Of a stretch of DNA of 64,000 nucleotides, positions 1 to 7,722 are shown piece after piece. Both the position numbers and the translations under genes were made by a program. The notes beneath the pieces are model-generated. The model made no database searches. It was not told where the DNA came from and saw only the letters and a program-made list of their open reading frames with translations. Position 1 is the first letter of the stretch; every line of letters starts with the position of its first letter. Source of the DNA: Leucobacter exalbidus (lineage in GTDB: Bacteria; Actinomycetota; Actinomycetes; Actinomycetales; Microbacteriaceae); the NCBI RefSeq assembly GCF_017834145.1, contig NZ_JAFIDA010000001.1:3117804-3181803 (forward strand), given 5' to 3'.

Positions 1-2
1 AG

Positions 3-842
3 ATGCCGCAGTCGGTCATCGATGATCTCGTGCGTTCAGTAAACGGCGGCGAGATCCCCGAGGACGACGTCGTCACCGGCTGGCAGGAGAAGGTGACGCA
101 TGGTCGCTTCTCGGGCCAGACCATCGTGGTGACGGGTGCGGCTGGCGGCATCGGCCAGGCCACCGCTTCACGCATCGTGCGCGAGGGTGGGCGTGTTATT
201 GCCGTCGATATTTCGGCTGAGAAGCTCGAAGCATTCGCCCAGCAGGTACCCGCAGGTTCGGTTGTCGCAGTGGCTGCTGACGTCACGAAGCAGGAAGACA
301 TCGATCGCGTGGTCGCCGCGGCCGAGGGTAAGATCGATGGCCTCGCCAACGTCGCCGGTATCAACGACGACTTCTCGCCGATTCACGAGACGAGTGACCA
401 GATCTGGGATCGCGTCATTGGCATCAACCTGACGGGTGTGTTCAAGCTCACTCGCGCCGTGGTACCGGTAATGCTCGAAGCCGGTAAGGGCTCGGTCGTC
501 AACGTCACCTCTGAAGCCGGTATTCGTGGCAACGCCTCGGGCAACGCCTACACCGTGTCGAAGCACGGCGTGGTGGGCCTGACGCGCAGCGCGGCATTCA
601 TGTACGCCAAGCAGGGCATTCGCGTCAACGCGGTGGCCCCGGGCGGTGTGGCAACGGGCATCCCGTTCCCCGCGCACGTCTCAGAGGTCGGCAGCGCACG
701 CCTGCAGCCGTTCCAGTCGGCGATCCCGTCGCTGGCAACGGCTGAGCAGCTCGCCGCATCTATTACCTTCTTGCTGAGTGATGACGGCGTGAACATTAAC
801 GGTGCTATCCTGCCCTCTGATGGCGGCTGGTCGGTGCAGTAA
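3..842 (+). CDS. SDR-family NAD(P)-dependent oxidoreductase
   Basis: Short-chain dehydrogenase/reductase of the classical type, cytosolic. The Rossmann cofactor motif TGAAGGIG is at residues 44-51, an NVAGI version of the NAG motif starts near 116, the catalytic Ser is near 170, and the YTVSK motif gives Tyr183 and Lys187. A PGG segment follows the active site. The first ATG lies two bases inside the window, so no ribosome site can be seen. About 40 residues precede the Rossmann fold, more than is usual, so this Met may be internal to a longer gene or the start may lie further down. The substrate cannot be read from the sequence. The next gene is 157 bp downstream behind its own operator, so this looks like the last gene of an upstream unit. 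Confidence 0.85.
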   Translation: MPQSVIDDLVRSVNGGEIPEDDVVTGWQEKVTHGRFSGQTIVVTGAAGGIGQATASRIVREGGRVIAVDISAEKLEAFAQQVPAGSVVAVAADVTKQEDIDRVVAAAEGKIDGLANVAGINDDFSPIHETSDQIWDRVIGINLTGVFKLTRAVVPVMLEAGKGSVVNVTSEAGIRGNASGNAYTVSKHGVVGLTRSAAFMYAKQGIRVNAVAPGGVATGIPFPAHVSEVGSARLQPFQSAIPSLATAEQLAASITFLLSDDGVNINGAILPSDGGWSVQ

Positions 843-924
843 CCGGAGCATCTTGAAGCGGGGGTTGAAGGATCCCCGAGCGTGACGGGCGTGAACTCAG
901 CTTCTGCCTGGCGTGGATTTGCCT

Positions 925-967
925 TTTACCGATCGGTACAGCAGGATTGGCTGTACCGATCGGTAAA
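925..967. promoter_or_regulatory. Double palindromic TetR operator
   Basis: Two identical 12-bp palindromes TACCGATCGGTA occur at 927-938 and 954-965, 27 bp apart. They sit inside a larger perfect inverted repeat: an 18-bp arm at 925-942, a 7-base spacer, and the complementary arm at 950-967. The site is just upstream of the DUF1348 gene and its TetR neighbour, so it probably binds that TetR protein and gives autoregulation (inference). Confidence 0.7.
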
Positions 968-999
968 GCACTGCTCGGTGTTTCGAAAGGAATTCAGGC

Positions 1000-1467
1000 A
1001 TGGAACCTCGTCCTCCGCTTCCGCCGTTCACTAACGTCACCGCAGTGCAGAAAGCGCGTGCTGCTGAAGACGCATGGAACACGCAAGACCCATACCGCGT
1101 ATCGCTTGCCTATACGCCTGAAAGTGAATGGCGCAATCGGAACAAATTCATTGCGGGCAGAGAACAGATTGTCGAGTTCTTGACACAGAAATGGGCACGC
1201 GAAACGGAATATCGCCTCATCAAAGAGGTGTGGGCACACACTGATAACCGAATTGCAGTTCGGTTTGTGTACGAGTGGAGAGACGTCGAGGGGCAGTGGT
1301 TTCGCTCCTTTGGCAACGAGAATTGGGAATTCGATACATTCGGGCTCATGCAACGCCGGCTTGCAGCGATCAATGATGTCGCAATTGCTGATGCCGACCG
1401 GTTATTCCACTGGCCGATGGGGCCGAGGCCTGTGGCGCACCCCGGCTTGACTGAGTTGGGTATCTAA
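1000..1467 (+). CDS. DUF1348 / NTF2-like (SnoaL-type) family protein
   Basis: Small soluble protein of 155 residues that I recognise as DUF1348, within the NTF2/SnoaL cone fold. Family-typical segments are the early Asp-Pro-rich stretch after TPESEWRNR, the GREQIVEFL helix, and [16 protein letters not shown] text (here [13 protein letters not shown] at about 100-112). The biochemical role of the family is unknown. The start ATG follows AAAGGA at 986-991 with good spacing. The stop is followed after four bases by the tetR start, so the two genes are one transcript behind the double operator at 925-967. This pairing suggests a protein induced by a small molecule sensed by the TetR protein. Confidence 0.85.
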   Translation: MEPRPPLPPFTNVTAVQKARAAEDAWNTQDPYRVSLAYTPESEWRNRNKFIAGREQIVEFLTQKWARETEYRLIKEVWAHTDNRIAVRFVYEWRDVEGQWFRSFGNENWEFDTFGLMQRRLAAINDVAIADADRLFHWPMGPRPVAHPGLTELGI

Positions 1468-1471
1468 GCGC

Positions 1472-2038
1472 ATGGTCAAACCATCGACTACCCGTGCTGC
1501 AGTGATCCCTGCGCTGGCGGAGGCCTTCAGAACCCACGGATTTGAAGGTGCCAGCATGGCAGTCTTGCAAGACGCCACCGGTCTGGGACGCGGGAGTCTC
1601 TACAATTTCTTTCCCGGTGGTAAGGACGAGATGGCGCAAGCCGTACTTGAAGACATTGATGACTGGTTTCAGCTCAACGTCTTTGGCTCGCTGCGTGCCG
1701 CGAGTGGTGGCAATACTGCTGAAGCACGCACCTCAGTGGCTGCAATGTTTACCACTGTGGACAACTACTTTCAATCGGGGCAACGAGTGTGTCTGCCAGG
1801 CGCGTTTGCCGTGGGGCGTGAACGGGATCGCTTCGCCATCGCAGTGTCTGCATACTTCGTTGAATGGATCGAAGTGCTGACTGCCGCGCTCGTCGCTATG
1901 GGTCATGCCGATGCCAGGGCCATCGCGTTGCGTACCATTGCGGCGGTGCAGGGCGGTATCGTGCTGGCGCGAGCGTTGTCAGACAATACCGCATTCACTT
2001 CCGTGCTGAGCGCTGCCAGGGCTGAAGCTATTTTGTGA
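1472..2038 (+). CDS. TetR/AcrR family transcriptional regulator
   Basis: Repressor-type regulator of 188 residues. The N-terminal helix-turn-helix covers about residues 7-50 (GFEGASMAVLQDATGLGRGS then LYNFFPGGKDEM). The C-terminal part resembles the LmrA/YxaF-type ligand domain (CLPGAF near the middle). It starts four bases after the DUF1348 stop and is co-transcribed with it. The double palindrome upstream of the operon is the obvious operator. The ligand is unknown. Confidence 0.85.
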   Translation: MVKPSTTRAAVIPALAEAFRTHGFEGASMAVLQDATGLGRGSLYNFFPGGKDEMAQAVLEDIDDWFQLNVFGSLRAASGGNTAEARTSVAAMFTTVDNYFQSGQRVCLPGAFAVGRERDRFAIAVSAYFVEWIEVLTAALVAMGHADARAIALRTIAAVQGGIVLARALSDNTAFTSVLSAARAEAIL

Positions 2039-2083
2039 CCCAATTACTGAGTCGCTTACATCTGTTGCGGCTAGTCTTATGGG

Positions 2084-2893
2084 GTGTACGACGAGATCCT
2101 GAGTAACCCCAAATCCACCCGAGTGAAGCGTGTCGCAGCACTCTCACGTAAGAAAGAGCGCGTCGAACAGGGCCGCTTTCTGGTCGAGGGCCCGCAAGCT
2201 GTGCGCGAGCTCCTCACCCACCGCGCAGACCTCGCCGAGGTCGTATTCGCGACGCAGGGCGATGAGCCGTGGCAGGCAGAGCTGAAGACGCTCGCAGAGC
2301 AGGCCGGGGTATACCTCGATTATGTCTCCGACAGCGTGCTCGCCGCGATGTCTGAGACCGTCAACCCGCAGGGTATCGTCGCGGTTGCGACCACGTGGGA
2401 GGGCAACCTCACCGAGGCCCTTAAAGACGCACGCCTCGTCGTGATCATGCACGAGGTGCGCGACCCGGGTAACGCCGGTGCCGTGCTGCGCGCCGCCGAT
2501 GCCGCTGGCGCCGACGTCGTTATTTTTGCGGGCGAGAGCATCGACCCGTTCCACCCCAAGGTGGTGCGCTCGACGACCGGATCCATGTTCCACCTGCCGG
2601 TAGAGGTCACCTTGTCGCTCGAGGAAGCCGTCACCGCGGTGCGCGAAGCCGGGCTCACCTCGCTCGCCGCCGACGTGCGCGGCAGCGATGTGCTCGAGGC
2701 ACGCGCCGATGGTGTGCTCGCCGGTCGCGTGGCCTGGGTCTTCGGTAACGAAGCTCGCGGTCTCAGCGAAGCCGAGCGCGCGCTCGTTGACCGTTCGCTG
2801 AAGCTGCCCATCTACGGCGCCGCCGAGTCGCTCAACCTCGCGACCGCCGCGAGCGTACTGATCTACGAAACCGCGTTCGCACAGCGGGCATAA
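2084..2893 (+). CDS. TrmH/SpoU-family RNA 2'-O-methyltransferase
   Basis: Methylates a ribose 2'-OH in rRNA or tRNA using S-adenosylmethionine, through the knotted SPOUT fold. An N-terminal substrate-binding domain covers about residues 8-90 (VEQGRFLVEGPQAVREL). The catalytic domain shows the family motifs: motif 1 EVRDPGNAGAVLRAADAAG, motif 2 VFGNEARGLS, and motif 3 LPIYGAAESLNLATAASVLIYE near the C-terminus. The start is GTG at 2084; the ATG at 2079 is out of frame. In many actinobacteria this gene sits directly before pheS. Here pheS is 16.5 kb away, with accessory genes between. The exact target nucleotide cannot be assigned. Confidence 0.9.
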   Translation: MYDEILSNPKSTRVKRVAALSRKKERVEQGRFLVEGPQAVRELLTHRADLAEVVFATQGDEPWQAELKTLAEQAGVYLDYVSDSVLAAMSETVNPQGIVAVATTWEGNLTEALKDARLVVIMHEVRDPGNAGAVLRAADAAGADVVIFAGESIDPFHPKVVRSTTGSMFHLPVEVTLSLEEAVTAVREAGLTSLAADVRGSDVLEARADGVLAGRVAWVFGNEARGLSEAERALVDRSLKLPIYGAAESLNLATAASVLIYETAFAQRA

Positions 2894-2906
2894 TCGCCGC
2901 TTCACG

Positions 2907-2968
2907 GTCAATACAACGGTGCCGTGTGCCGCTGCAATTGCAGTGGCACACGGCACCGTTGTATTGAC
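2907..2968. terminator. Bidirectional terminator, 62-bp palindrome
   Basis: A perfect 24-bp stem (2907-2930 with 2945-2968) encloses a central segment that is itself nearly self-complementary (CTGCAATTGCAG at 2932-2943). It lies between the converging RNA methyltransferase and efeB genes, so it can terminate both. The stem is longer than usual and there is no clear U-tract. Confidence 0.75.
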
Positions 2969-2974
2969 ACGGAG

Positions 2975-4213
2975 CTATTTCAGGAGCGAAGCTCCGAGAA
3001 GCTCCCCGGGGCGAAAGCCCGGCAGCATCGCGAACACGGCAGAGCCCACGTGCGTGACCCACTCATTGAGCAGGTCAAGCTCGTCAAGCCGCTGCTGAAT
3101 CGGCACGAACTGACGCAGCGGGTCGCGCTGATAACACCCAAACAGCAGCCCCGATTCGGTGCCATCATCGTAGTTCACCGCGCGCCGAAAAATGCGCTCG
3201 GTGGGATCCTCAGAGTGCGCCCGCCGCACGTGAGCGAAGCTCGCAATCACCGGCAACCCGGCCGCCGTTTTCGCATCAAAGTCGACGGGGGTGTGCTCGG
3301 TGCCGCCGGTGAGCGGCGCCCCGTCTGCGAGCGTGCGCCCGATCGTCTGCTCGCGCCCGGGGCGATCGACCATGTCCCAGGTGTCGAGCTCCATGCGAAT
3401 GCGCCGCAGCACGAGGGCCGAACCGCCTGCGAGCCACCCCGCCTCATCGCCCAGCCACACGAGCTGCGCAAAATCGTTATCTGCGGGAGCAGGGTTCACC
3501 GTACCGTCGACCTGCCCCATGAGATTACGCATGGTGGAGCCGGCCTGCTCGGCGCCGCGGGCCTGCCGAAACCCCTGCTGCACCCAGGCGCGTTCGGCGA
3601 ACGACGCGAGATCGCGATCGAGCATGCGGCAGGCGTGAGCGAGTGCGAGCGGATCATCCGATTGCACAAGCACCACGAGATCTCCGCCGTCATACCCCGC
3701 ACCTAACTGGTCGCGCGCGAACGCGGGCAGCGGCGCGAGCCACGCGGGCCGCAGCCCGGCATCGACGCGCTCGACGAGTACCGGCCCCACGCCCACCGTG
3801 ATGGTGAGGCGCGCGGGCCGCTCGGCAAGCTCGGGCTCGGGGTCAGCGAGCGGCGCGACCCCCTGCGTGAGCGCCTCGATGTCTCCCGTGAGAATACGAA
3901 ACATGCGCACGAGAGCGGCCCGGTCGGTCGCCTTCCTGAGCGAGTACGCCACATACCGCGCGTGCGCGGCAGGCGCAGACACGATGCCCGCCTGATGTGG
4001 GCCATGACAGGCCAGGGCCTCGCCGCCAAAGGGAGCTGGGGTGGCTGATGCGGGATCCGGATCCCCGGCGAACGCCCGCGACCCGAGCGTGGCCGCGAGC
4101 GTCGCGCCCACGCCCAGCGCCGCGCCGGTCGCGCCCCCGGTGAGGAGGGCGCGGCGGCTGACGCTGGGGGAGGACGCGGGGTGCTGCGGGTTAGTGCTCG
4201 GTTTCGTGCGCAT
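2975..4213 (-). CDS. efeB: Dyp-type peroxidase, Tat-exported (EfeB/DtpA-like)
   Basis: Haem peroxidase of the dye-decolourising family, about 412 residues from the chosen start. A twin-arginine signal (SRRALLTGG, Arg pair at 20-21) is followed by a hydrophobic stretch and a cleavage region near AFA. The GXXDG motif (GQVDG) is at about 233-237 with its distal Asp, and the proximal haem His is in FAHVRRA near 328. An upstream in-frame Met would put 35 extra residues inside the preceding gene; ATG at 4213 overlaps that gene by 23 bp and is preferred. No efeU or efeO is nearby. Instead it is the last gene of a CopC/PCu(A)C operon, like the dtpA copper-trafficking operon I recall from Streptomyces, so a role linked to copper and haem outside the membrane is more likely than iron uptake. 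Confidence 0.88.
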   Translation of the reverse strand: MRTKPSTNPQHPASSPSVSRRALLTGGATGAALGVGATLAATLGSRAFAGDPDPASATPAPFGGEALACHGPHQAGIVSAPAAHARYVAYSLRKATDRAALVRMFRILTGDIEALTQGVAPLADPEPELAERPARLTITVGVGPVLVERVDAGLRPAWLAPLPAFARDQLGAGYDGGDLVVLVQSDDPLALAHACRMLDRDLASFAERAWVQQGFRQARGAEQAGSTMRNLMGQVDGTVNPAPADNDFAQLVWLGDEAGWLAGGSALVLRRIRMELDTWDMVDRPGREQTIGRTLADGAPLTGGTEHTPVDFDAKTAAGLPVIASFAHVRRAHSEDPTERIFRRAVNYDDGTESGLLFGCYQRDPLRQFVPIQQRLDELDLLNEWVTHVGSAVFAMLPGFRPGELLGASLLK

Positions 4214-4757
4214 CGGCATCGCCGGCGTAGTTTTCTTGTGCGCCGCCGAAATCCTTCGCCAGCACCGTGGCGTCGAGGGTGCTGCCGTCGTCGAACGTGA
4301 GCGTGACGGGCACCTCATCGCCGGCGAGCAGCGGGGCCTGAAGCTCCATCAGCATGATGTGATTGCCGCCGGGAGCGAGTTCGAAGCTGCCGCCAGCCGG
4401 CACTGAAAAGCCGCCTTCGACCTCGCGCATGGTGGTGCTCGACCCCGAGGTGATCGATTCGTGCAGCTCGACGATATCGGCCACGCTGCTCGTCGCTGAG
4501 ACGAGGGTGAGGTCAGTATCGCCGGCGTTATGCAGCGTGCCGAACACGCCGCTCATGCCGTCGGCGGCTTTGGCCCAGCCGCCGTCGAGCGTCACCGCGC
4601 CGTCGGGGTTCGTTGCAGCCAGGGCTCCCTGAGACGTGGCTTCAGCAGAGACGGCACCGGTGGACGACTCGCCAGCATCAGCTTCTGAGCAGCCCACGAG
4701 CGCCAGCGCCGCCACAATGGCGGCTGACGCGAGCGAGAGCGGAATAGCGCGGCGCAT
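4191..4757 (-). CDS. Copper chaperone PCu(A)C lipoprotein
   Basis: Periplasmic-side copper(I) chaperone (DUF461). The N-terminus is a lipoprotein signal ending in the lipobox ALVGC (Cys at about 23). The core has the copper ligands of the family: LHES..., a Met about ten residues later (TTMREVEG), and GGNHIMLM towards the C-terminus, matching the H-M-X(n)-H-X-M pattern. The acidic, His-containing tail (DAHETEH) could also bind metal. It overlaps copC by one base (TGATG) and runs into efeB, so the three are translationally coupled. PCu(A)C proteins deliver copper to cytochrome oxidase or other extracytoplasmic cuproenzymes. Confidence 0.88.
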   Translation of the reverse strand: MRRAIPLSLASAAIVAALALVGCSEADAGESSTGAVSAEATSQGALAATNPDGAVTLDGGWAKAADGMSGVFGTLHNAGDTDLTLVSATSSVADIVELHESITSGSSTTMREVEGGFSVPAGGSFELAPGGNHIMLMELQAPLLAGDEVPVTLTFDDGSTLDATVLAKDFGGAQENYAGDADAHETEH

Positions 4758-5458
4758 CAGTTGTTCTTCCCGTCAGTCTGGTCTGCGTCGCGCTGCATCT
4801 GAGCCAGCCGGCGTGAACGGGCCACAAACGCGGCGATCACCACGGCGATGACGAGCACGCCACCAATACCCAAGAAGACGTACAGGCTGGTGGGCGCGGG
4901 CGGCAGATCGGTGCCCGCGGCGGGGAGGTTGGGGTTGACCGGGGTCGCCTGCTCGGCGTCATGGTCGCCCGCTGCAGCAGGGTCGAGCAGCTCAGCAGAA
5001 CCATCGGCCGCCACGCTCAGCGTGAACGCGCCATCGATGGGGTGGCCATCGCTCGACACGACGCGCCAGGCCCCGGCGTAGTCGCCGGCCTCAAGGTCGG
5101 CGGCGAGGGGCTGGGTGACATTGGGGCCCGAAACCTCGGGGGCGCCCGCGGTCGCGTCGGTGCCCGTGGCGTCGGTGATGACGAACTCGGTGCCGAGCTC
5201 AATGATGCTGTTGCTGAAGCTCAACTGAATCGCCTCGACCGCACCGTCGGGGGCCGTCACGACCTCTGAGCTGACGAGCTCATCGTGGGCGAGGGCTGGG
5301 CTCGCCGGCCCCATGGCGAGACCCGCGAGCGCGAGGGCGGCCACCGCGGTGAGGGCGGCGCCCCAGCGGGTGACTGATGCGCGCCGCGGTGTCGCGGGCT
5401 GTGCCTCGCTGATCGAAGCTGAAGTGATGGAACGGATAGCGGGGGAGTGCTGAGACAT
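4757..5458 (-). CDS. copC: CopC-domain copper-binding protein with C-terminal anchor
   Basis: About 233 residues from ATG at 5458, which has GGAG five bases upstream; longer in-frame starts lack this. It has a signal peptide ending at ALA-HDE, so the mature protein starts with the His that is a copper ligand in CopC. The beta-sandwich CopC domain covers about 60-160 (SFSNSIIELGTEF, WRVVSSDGHPIDG with the second conserved His). A Pro/Ala linker follows, then a transmembrane helix near 195-218 and a positive cytosolic tail. This CopC-plus-anchor form is common in actinobacteria, often beside PCu(A)C. The GPASPALAHDEL junction supports export by Sec. Confidence 0.88.
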   Translation of the reverse strand: MSQHSPAIRSITSASISEAQPATPRRASVTRWGAALTAVAALALAGLAMGPASPALAHDELVSSEVVTAPDGAVEAIQLSFSNSIIELGTEFVITDATGTDATAGAPEVSGPNVTQPLAADLEAGDYAGAWRVVSSDGHPIDGAFTLSVAADGSAELLDPAAAGDHDAEQATPVNPNLPAAGTDLPPAPTSLYVFLGIGGVLVIAVVIAAFVARSRRLAQMQRDADQTDGKNN

Positions 5459-5637
5459 GTGGTCTCCAAATTTCTCGGTAGTACCGGATGGTGCGCGAAC
5501 GCGAGCAACAGCGTGGGCGCGCTGACAGCATGAGGGTGTCAAAGCGGGTACGCCGCACAAAGGTTGGTGCGTGGCCGCCGCGTGCATGAGCGACGGGCGC
5601 GGTGAGTGCGCAGAATGCGCGAGGAACAAGCTGGTGG

Positions 5638-6273
5638 TTATGCCGCGCGCGGTGGCCCGCGATGCGAGATTACCGAGAACAGTGCGGGCCGCGGGCGGCA
5701 CCACGCAAAAGCGGGGGCAGGCACGCGAGACACCCGCAGCGCGGTGACGGTGACCGCGCGCGAGAATGGAACCACGCGTCGCACGAGTCGTGCGATGGCG
5801 CGCAGCGCGCGATCGCCGCTGTGCAGCAGCGCGATGGTGACGGCGGCGGCCACAGTGTGGCCCAGCAGCATCGCAAGCCCCGCGGTCGTGGCGGTCGCGT
5901 TGGCTGGTAGATCGGGCACGAACCCCTGCAGCTGCGCGAGGTGCGCGGCGTGGAGCGAAGCGGGGGTGGTGCCAGCTCCTTCAAGCGGGAACGATCCGAG
6001 CCCGGCAAAACTCCAGTGATACACAAACTGGGCGGCGCCCACGGCGAGCGCGAGCCGCCACAGCGCAAACTTACGCCCCGCGAGCGCGGTGCTCAACGGC
6101 AGCGCGAGCAGCGTCGTTGCGAGCACCGACAGCCAGGTGACCTGACCGCCCGCGAGGGCGTGCGAAGCTGCCGCCGTGAGCGAGGCCGCCGAAGCGATCG
6201 CGGTGCCACGCACCACGCGCTCACCGCGACTGATCGCGGGAGCGGCGTGGGGCCGCGGCACGGGGCTCTGCAT
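5638..6273 (-). CDS. Integral membrane protein, unknown function
   Basis: I do not recognise a named family. It has 211 residues with about five hydrophobic segments between residues 20 and 160 and a basic, Arg/Pro-rich C-terminal tail. Several His residues lie in or near membrane segments (AASHALAGG, FVYHWSFAGLG, LHAAHLAQLQG, LLGHTVAAAV), a pattern that would suit metal or haem contact. It precedes copC in the same orientation with about 180 bp between, and proteins of this sort occur beside copC/PCu(A)C in related actinobacteria, so a copper-related role is plausible but unproved. A TAGACT -10-like box lies close to the start, so the mRNA may be almost leaderless. Confidence 0.65.
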   Translation of the reverse strand: MQSPVPRPHAAPAISRGERVVRGTAIASAASLTAAASHALAGGQVTWLSVLATTLLALPLSTALAGRKFALWRLALAVGAAQFVYHWSFAGLGSFPLEGAGTTPASLHAAHLAQLQGFVPDLPANATATTAGLAMLLGHTVAAAVTIALLHSGDRALRAIARLVRRVVPFSRAVTVTALRVSRVPAPAFAWCRPRPALFSVISHRGPPRAA

Positions 6274-6332
6274 AGCGTTTAGTCTACTGGCGCACCGCCT
6301 GGGTATTTACGCCGCATCGCAGAGAATTGCTT

Positions 6333-6968
6333 TCACTTCAGTGGCGCGATGCCGTTCCAAATAATGTCGACCGCGGCACGGCACCGCAGCATCGTTTCGG
6401 GATCAGTGAGCTCGGCTCCACGCGCGACCAGCTGGTAATAGAAGACGCCCGAGAGCAGGTCTAAGGTCGCATCGAGGTCGACGCCTGCGCGCACCTCGCC
6501 CCGGTCTTGAGCGCGTTGCAAGAACGCGAGCAGCGGCACTCGCCGTTGCGAGACGTGCCGATTCCAGTACTCGTGCTGTAGATCGGGGTCAGCTAGGGCA
6601 AGCAGCAACCGCTGCCGAACGCGGCTCTCGGGATAGCTTTCGAGCACGGGCCGGTCGGGCCCTGGGTACGCAGACAGAATCGCTTCGCGCGCGGTCATCT
6701 CGTCGGGTGGGTACACCACTTCACGGCTCACATCGAGGGCATCAGAGATGAGCACATCGAGGGTGCTCCAGCGCCGATAGATGGCCGCGCGGCTCACCCC
6801 GCTGCGTGCTACCACCTCTTTCACGGTGACGGTGATGCCCGCATCGATGAGGTCGACCACGGTCTGCAGCACCTGTGACTCGAGCGCGGCATCACGGGGC
6901 CGACCGGGGCGGCGCTGGGCCACTCCGGTCGGCTCGCTCTGTGGCTGTGGCAAGTTAGACGCCGGCAC
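6333..6968 (-). CDS. TetR/AcrR family transcriptional regulator
   Basis: 211 residues. After a basic, Pro-rich leader (RRPGRPRDAALESQV), the helix-turn-helix reads ITVTVKEVVARSGVSRAAIYRRW, at about 45-67. The C-terminal ligand domain is of the TetR_C type seen with GRPRD-leader regulators (FYYQLVARG, DIIWNGIAP). The GTG start at 6968 overlaps the end of the phosphatase gene by 14 bp, so it is the last gene of the phnD-phnC-phnE-phosphatase operon and may control it. The ligand is unknown. Confidence 0.85.
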   Translation of the reverse strand: MPASNLPQPQSEPTGVAQRRPGRPRDAALESQVLQTVVDLIDAGITVTVKEVVARSGVSRAAIYRRWSTLDVLISDALDVSREVVYPPDEMTAREAILSAYPGPDRPVLESYPESRVRQRLLLALADPDLQHEYWNRHVSQRRVPLLAFLQRAQDRGEVRAGVDLDATLDLLSGVFYYQLVARGAELTDPETMLRCRAAVDIIWNGIAPLK

Positions 6969-7722
6969 GCTCGTGCAACTGCCCGATCAAGCTGTCGCTC
7001 AGCCCCGCAGATTTCAGCGGTGCGAGCGGGTCGCCGTACTGCGCGCGCAGCGTGGTGAGCGTCACACGCATGGCATCGTCGGCACCGGGCTGCTGCGTGG
7101 CGAGCTTCGCAGCAGCGTCGAGGTCAAAGCCCGCCGCGAGCATCACCCGGCGCAGGTTCGGCCGGGTGCGCTCCATGATGGCCTCGGTATTGGGGTGTGT
7201 GCGCTCGTAGTCGGTGATGATGGCTTCATCTTCGGCGCCGAGAGCGAGCAGCAGCGCGGCCGCCAAGACGCCAGTGCGGTCACGCCCGGCGGCGCAGTGG
7301 AACGCCACCGTTCCCTGGGCGTGCGCCAAGACAGCGAGGGCGGCAACAATCTGCGGGGCAGCTGAAGTGAACAGCGCCGGGTAGAACGCGGTCATATTGG
7401 GCATGGTGCCGGGTTTCGACTGCGGCGCCTTATTCGAGGAAAGATCTGTCACAAACGGAATGTGATGATAGGTCACCGCATGCTGCTGCAGTGCACCGCG
7501 GCCGGTGGCCTCCACCTCGCCGCGTGAACGCAGGTCGATGACCGCGGTGAGCCCGGCGTCTACCAACTCTTGCGCTGAGGCTGCGGGGATCGTGGTGAGG
7601 TCATCTGCGCGAATCGCAAAACCGTGTGCCACGGTGCCACCGGCGACGGGAATGCCGCCGAGGTCACGCAGGTTGACGGGGGCGCTGAGCTGAATCTCGT
7701 CGGGGGAAAGAGTGATGGTCAT
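6955..7722 (-). CDS. Tyrosine-phosphatase-like phosphohydrolase in a phn operon
   Basis: Cysteine-based phosphatase of the Y_phosphatase3 type (255 residues). The N-terminus has the family signature NLRDLGG at 17-23 and a conserved IDLRS at about 62-66. The P-loop is HCAAGRDRTG with nucleophile Cys143 and Arg149. The ATG overlaps the phnE stop as ATGA, so it is coupled to the transporter. Family members dephosphorylate phosphotyrosine, phosphoinositides or small phosphate esters. Its place behind a PhnD/PhnC/PhnE importer suggests it acts on an imported phosphorylated compound or regulates the system; that is inference. No export signal is seen, so it is cytosolic. Confidence 0.87.
   Translation of the reverse strand: MTITLSPDEIQLSAPVNLRDLGGIPVAGGTVAHGFAIRADDLTTIPAASAQELVDAGLTAVIDLRSRGEVEATGRGALQQHAVTYHHIPFVTDLSSNKAPQSKPGTMPNMTAFYPALFTSAAPQIVAALAVLAHAQGTVAFHCAAGRDRTGVLAAALLLALGAEDEAIITDYERTHPNTEAIMERTRPNLRRVMLAAGFDLDAAAKLATQQPGADDAMRVTLTTLRAQYGDPLAPLKSAGLSDSLIGQLHERAGV

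Noticed and set aside
2144..2956. Long minus-strand frame (270 residues) opposite the RNA methyltransferase
   Set aside because: It is the antisense of a clear gene in high-GC DNA; composition is His/Arg/Gly-rich with no family motif.
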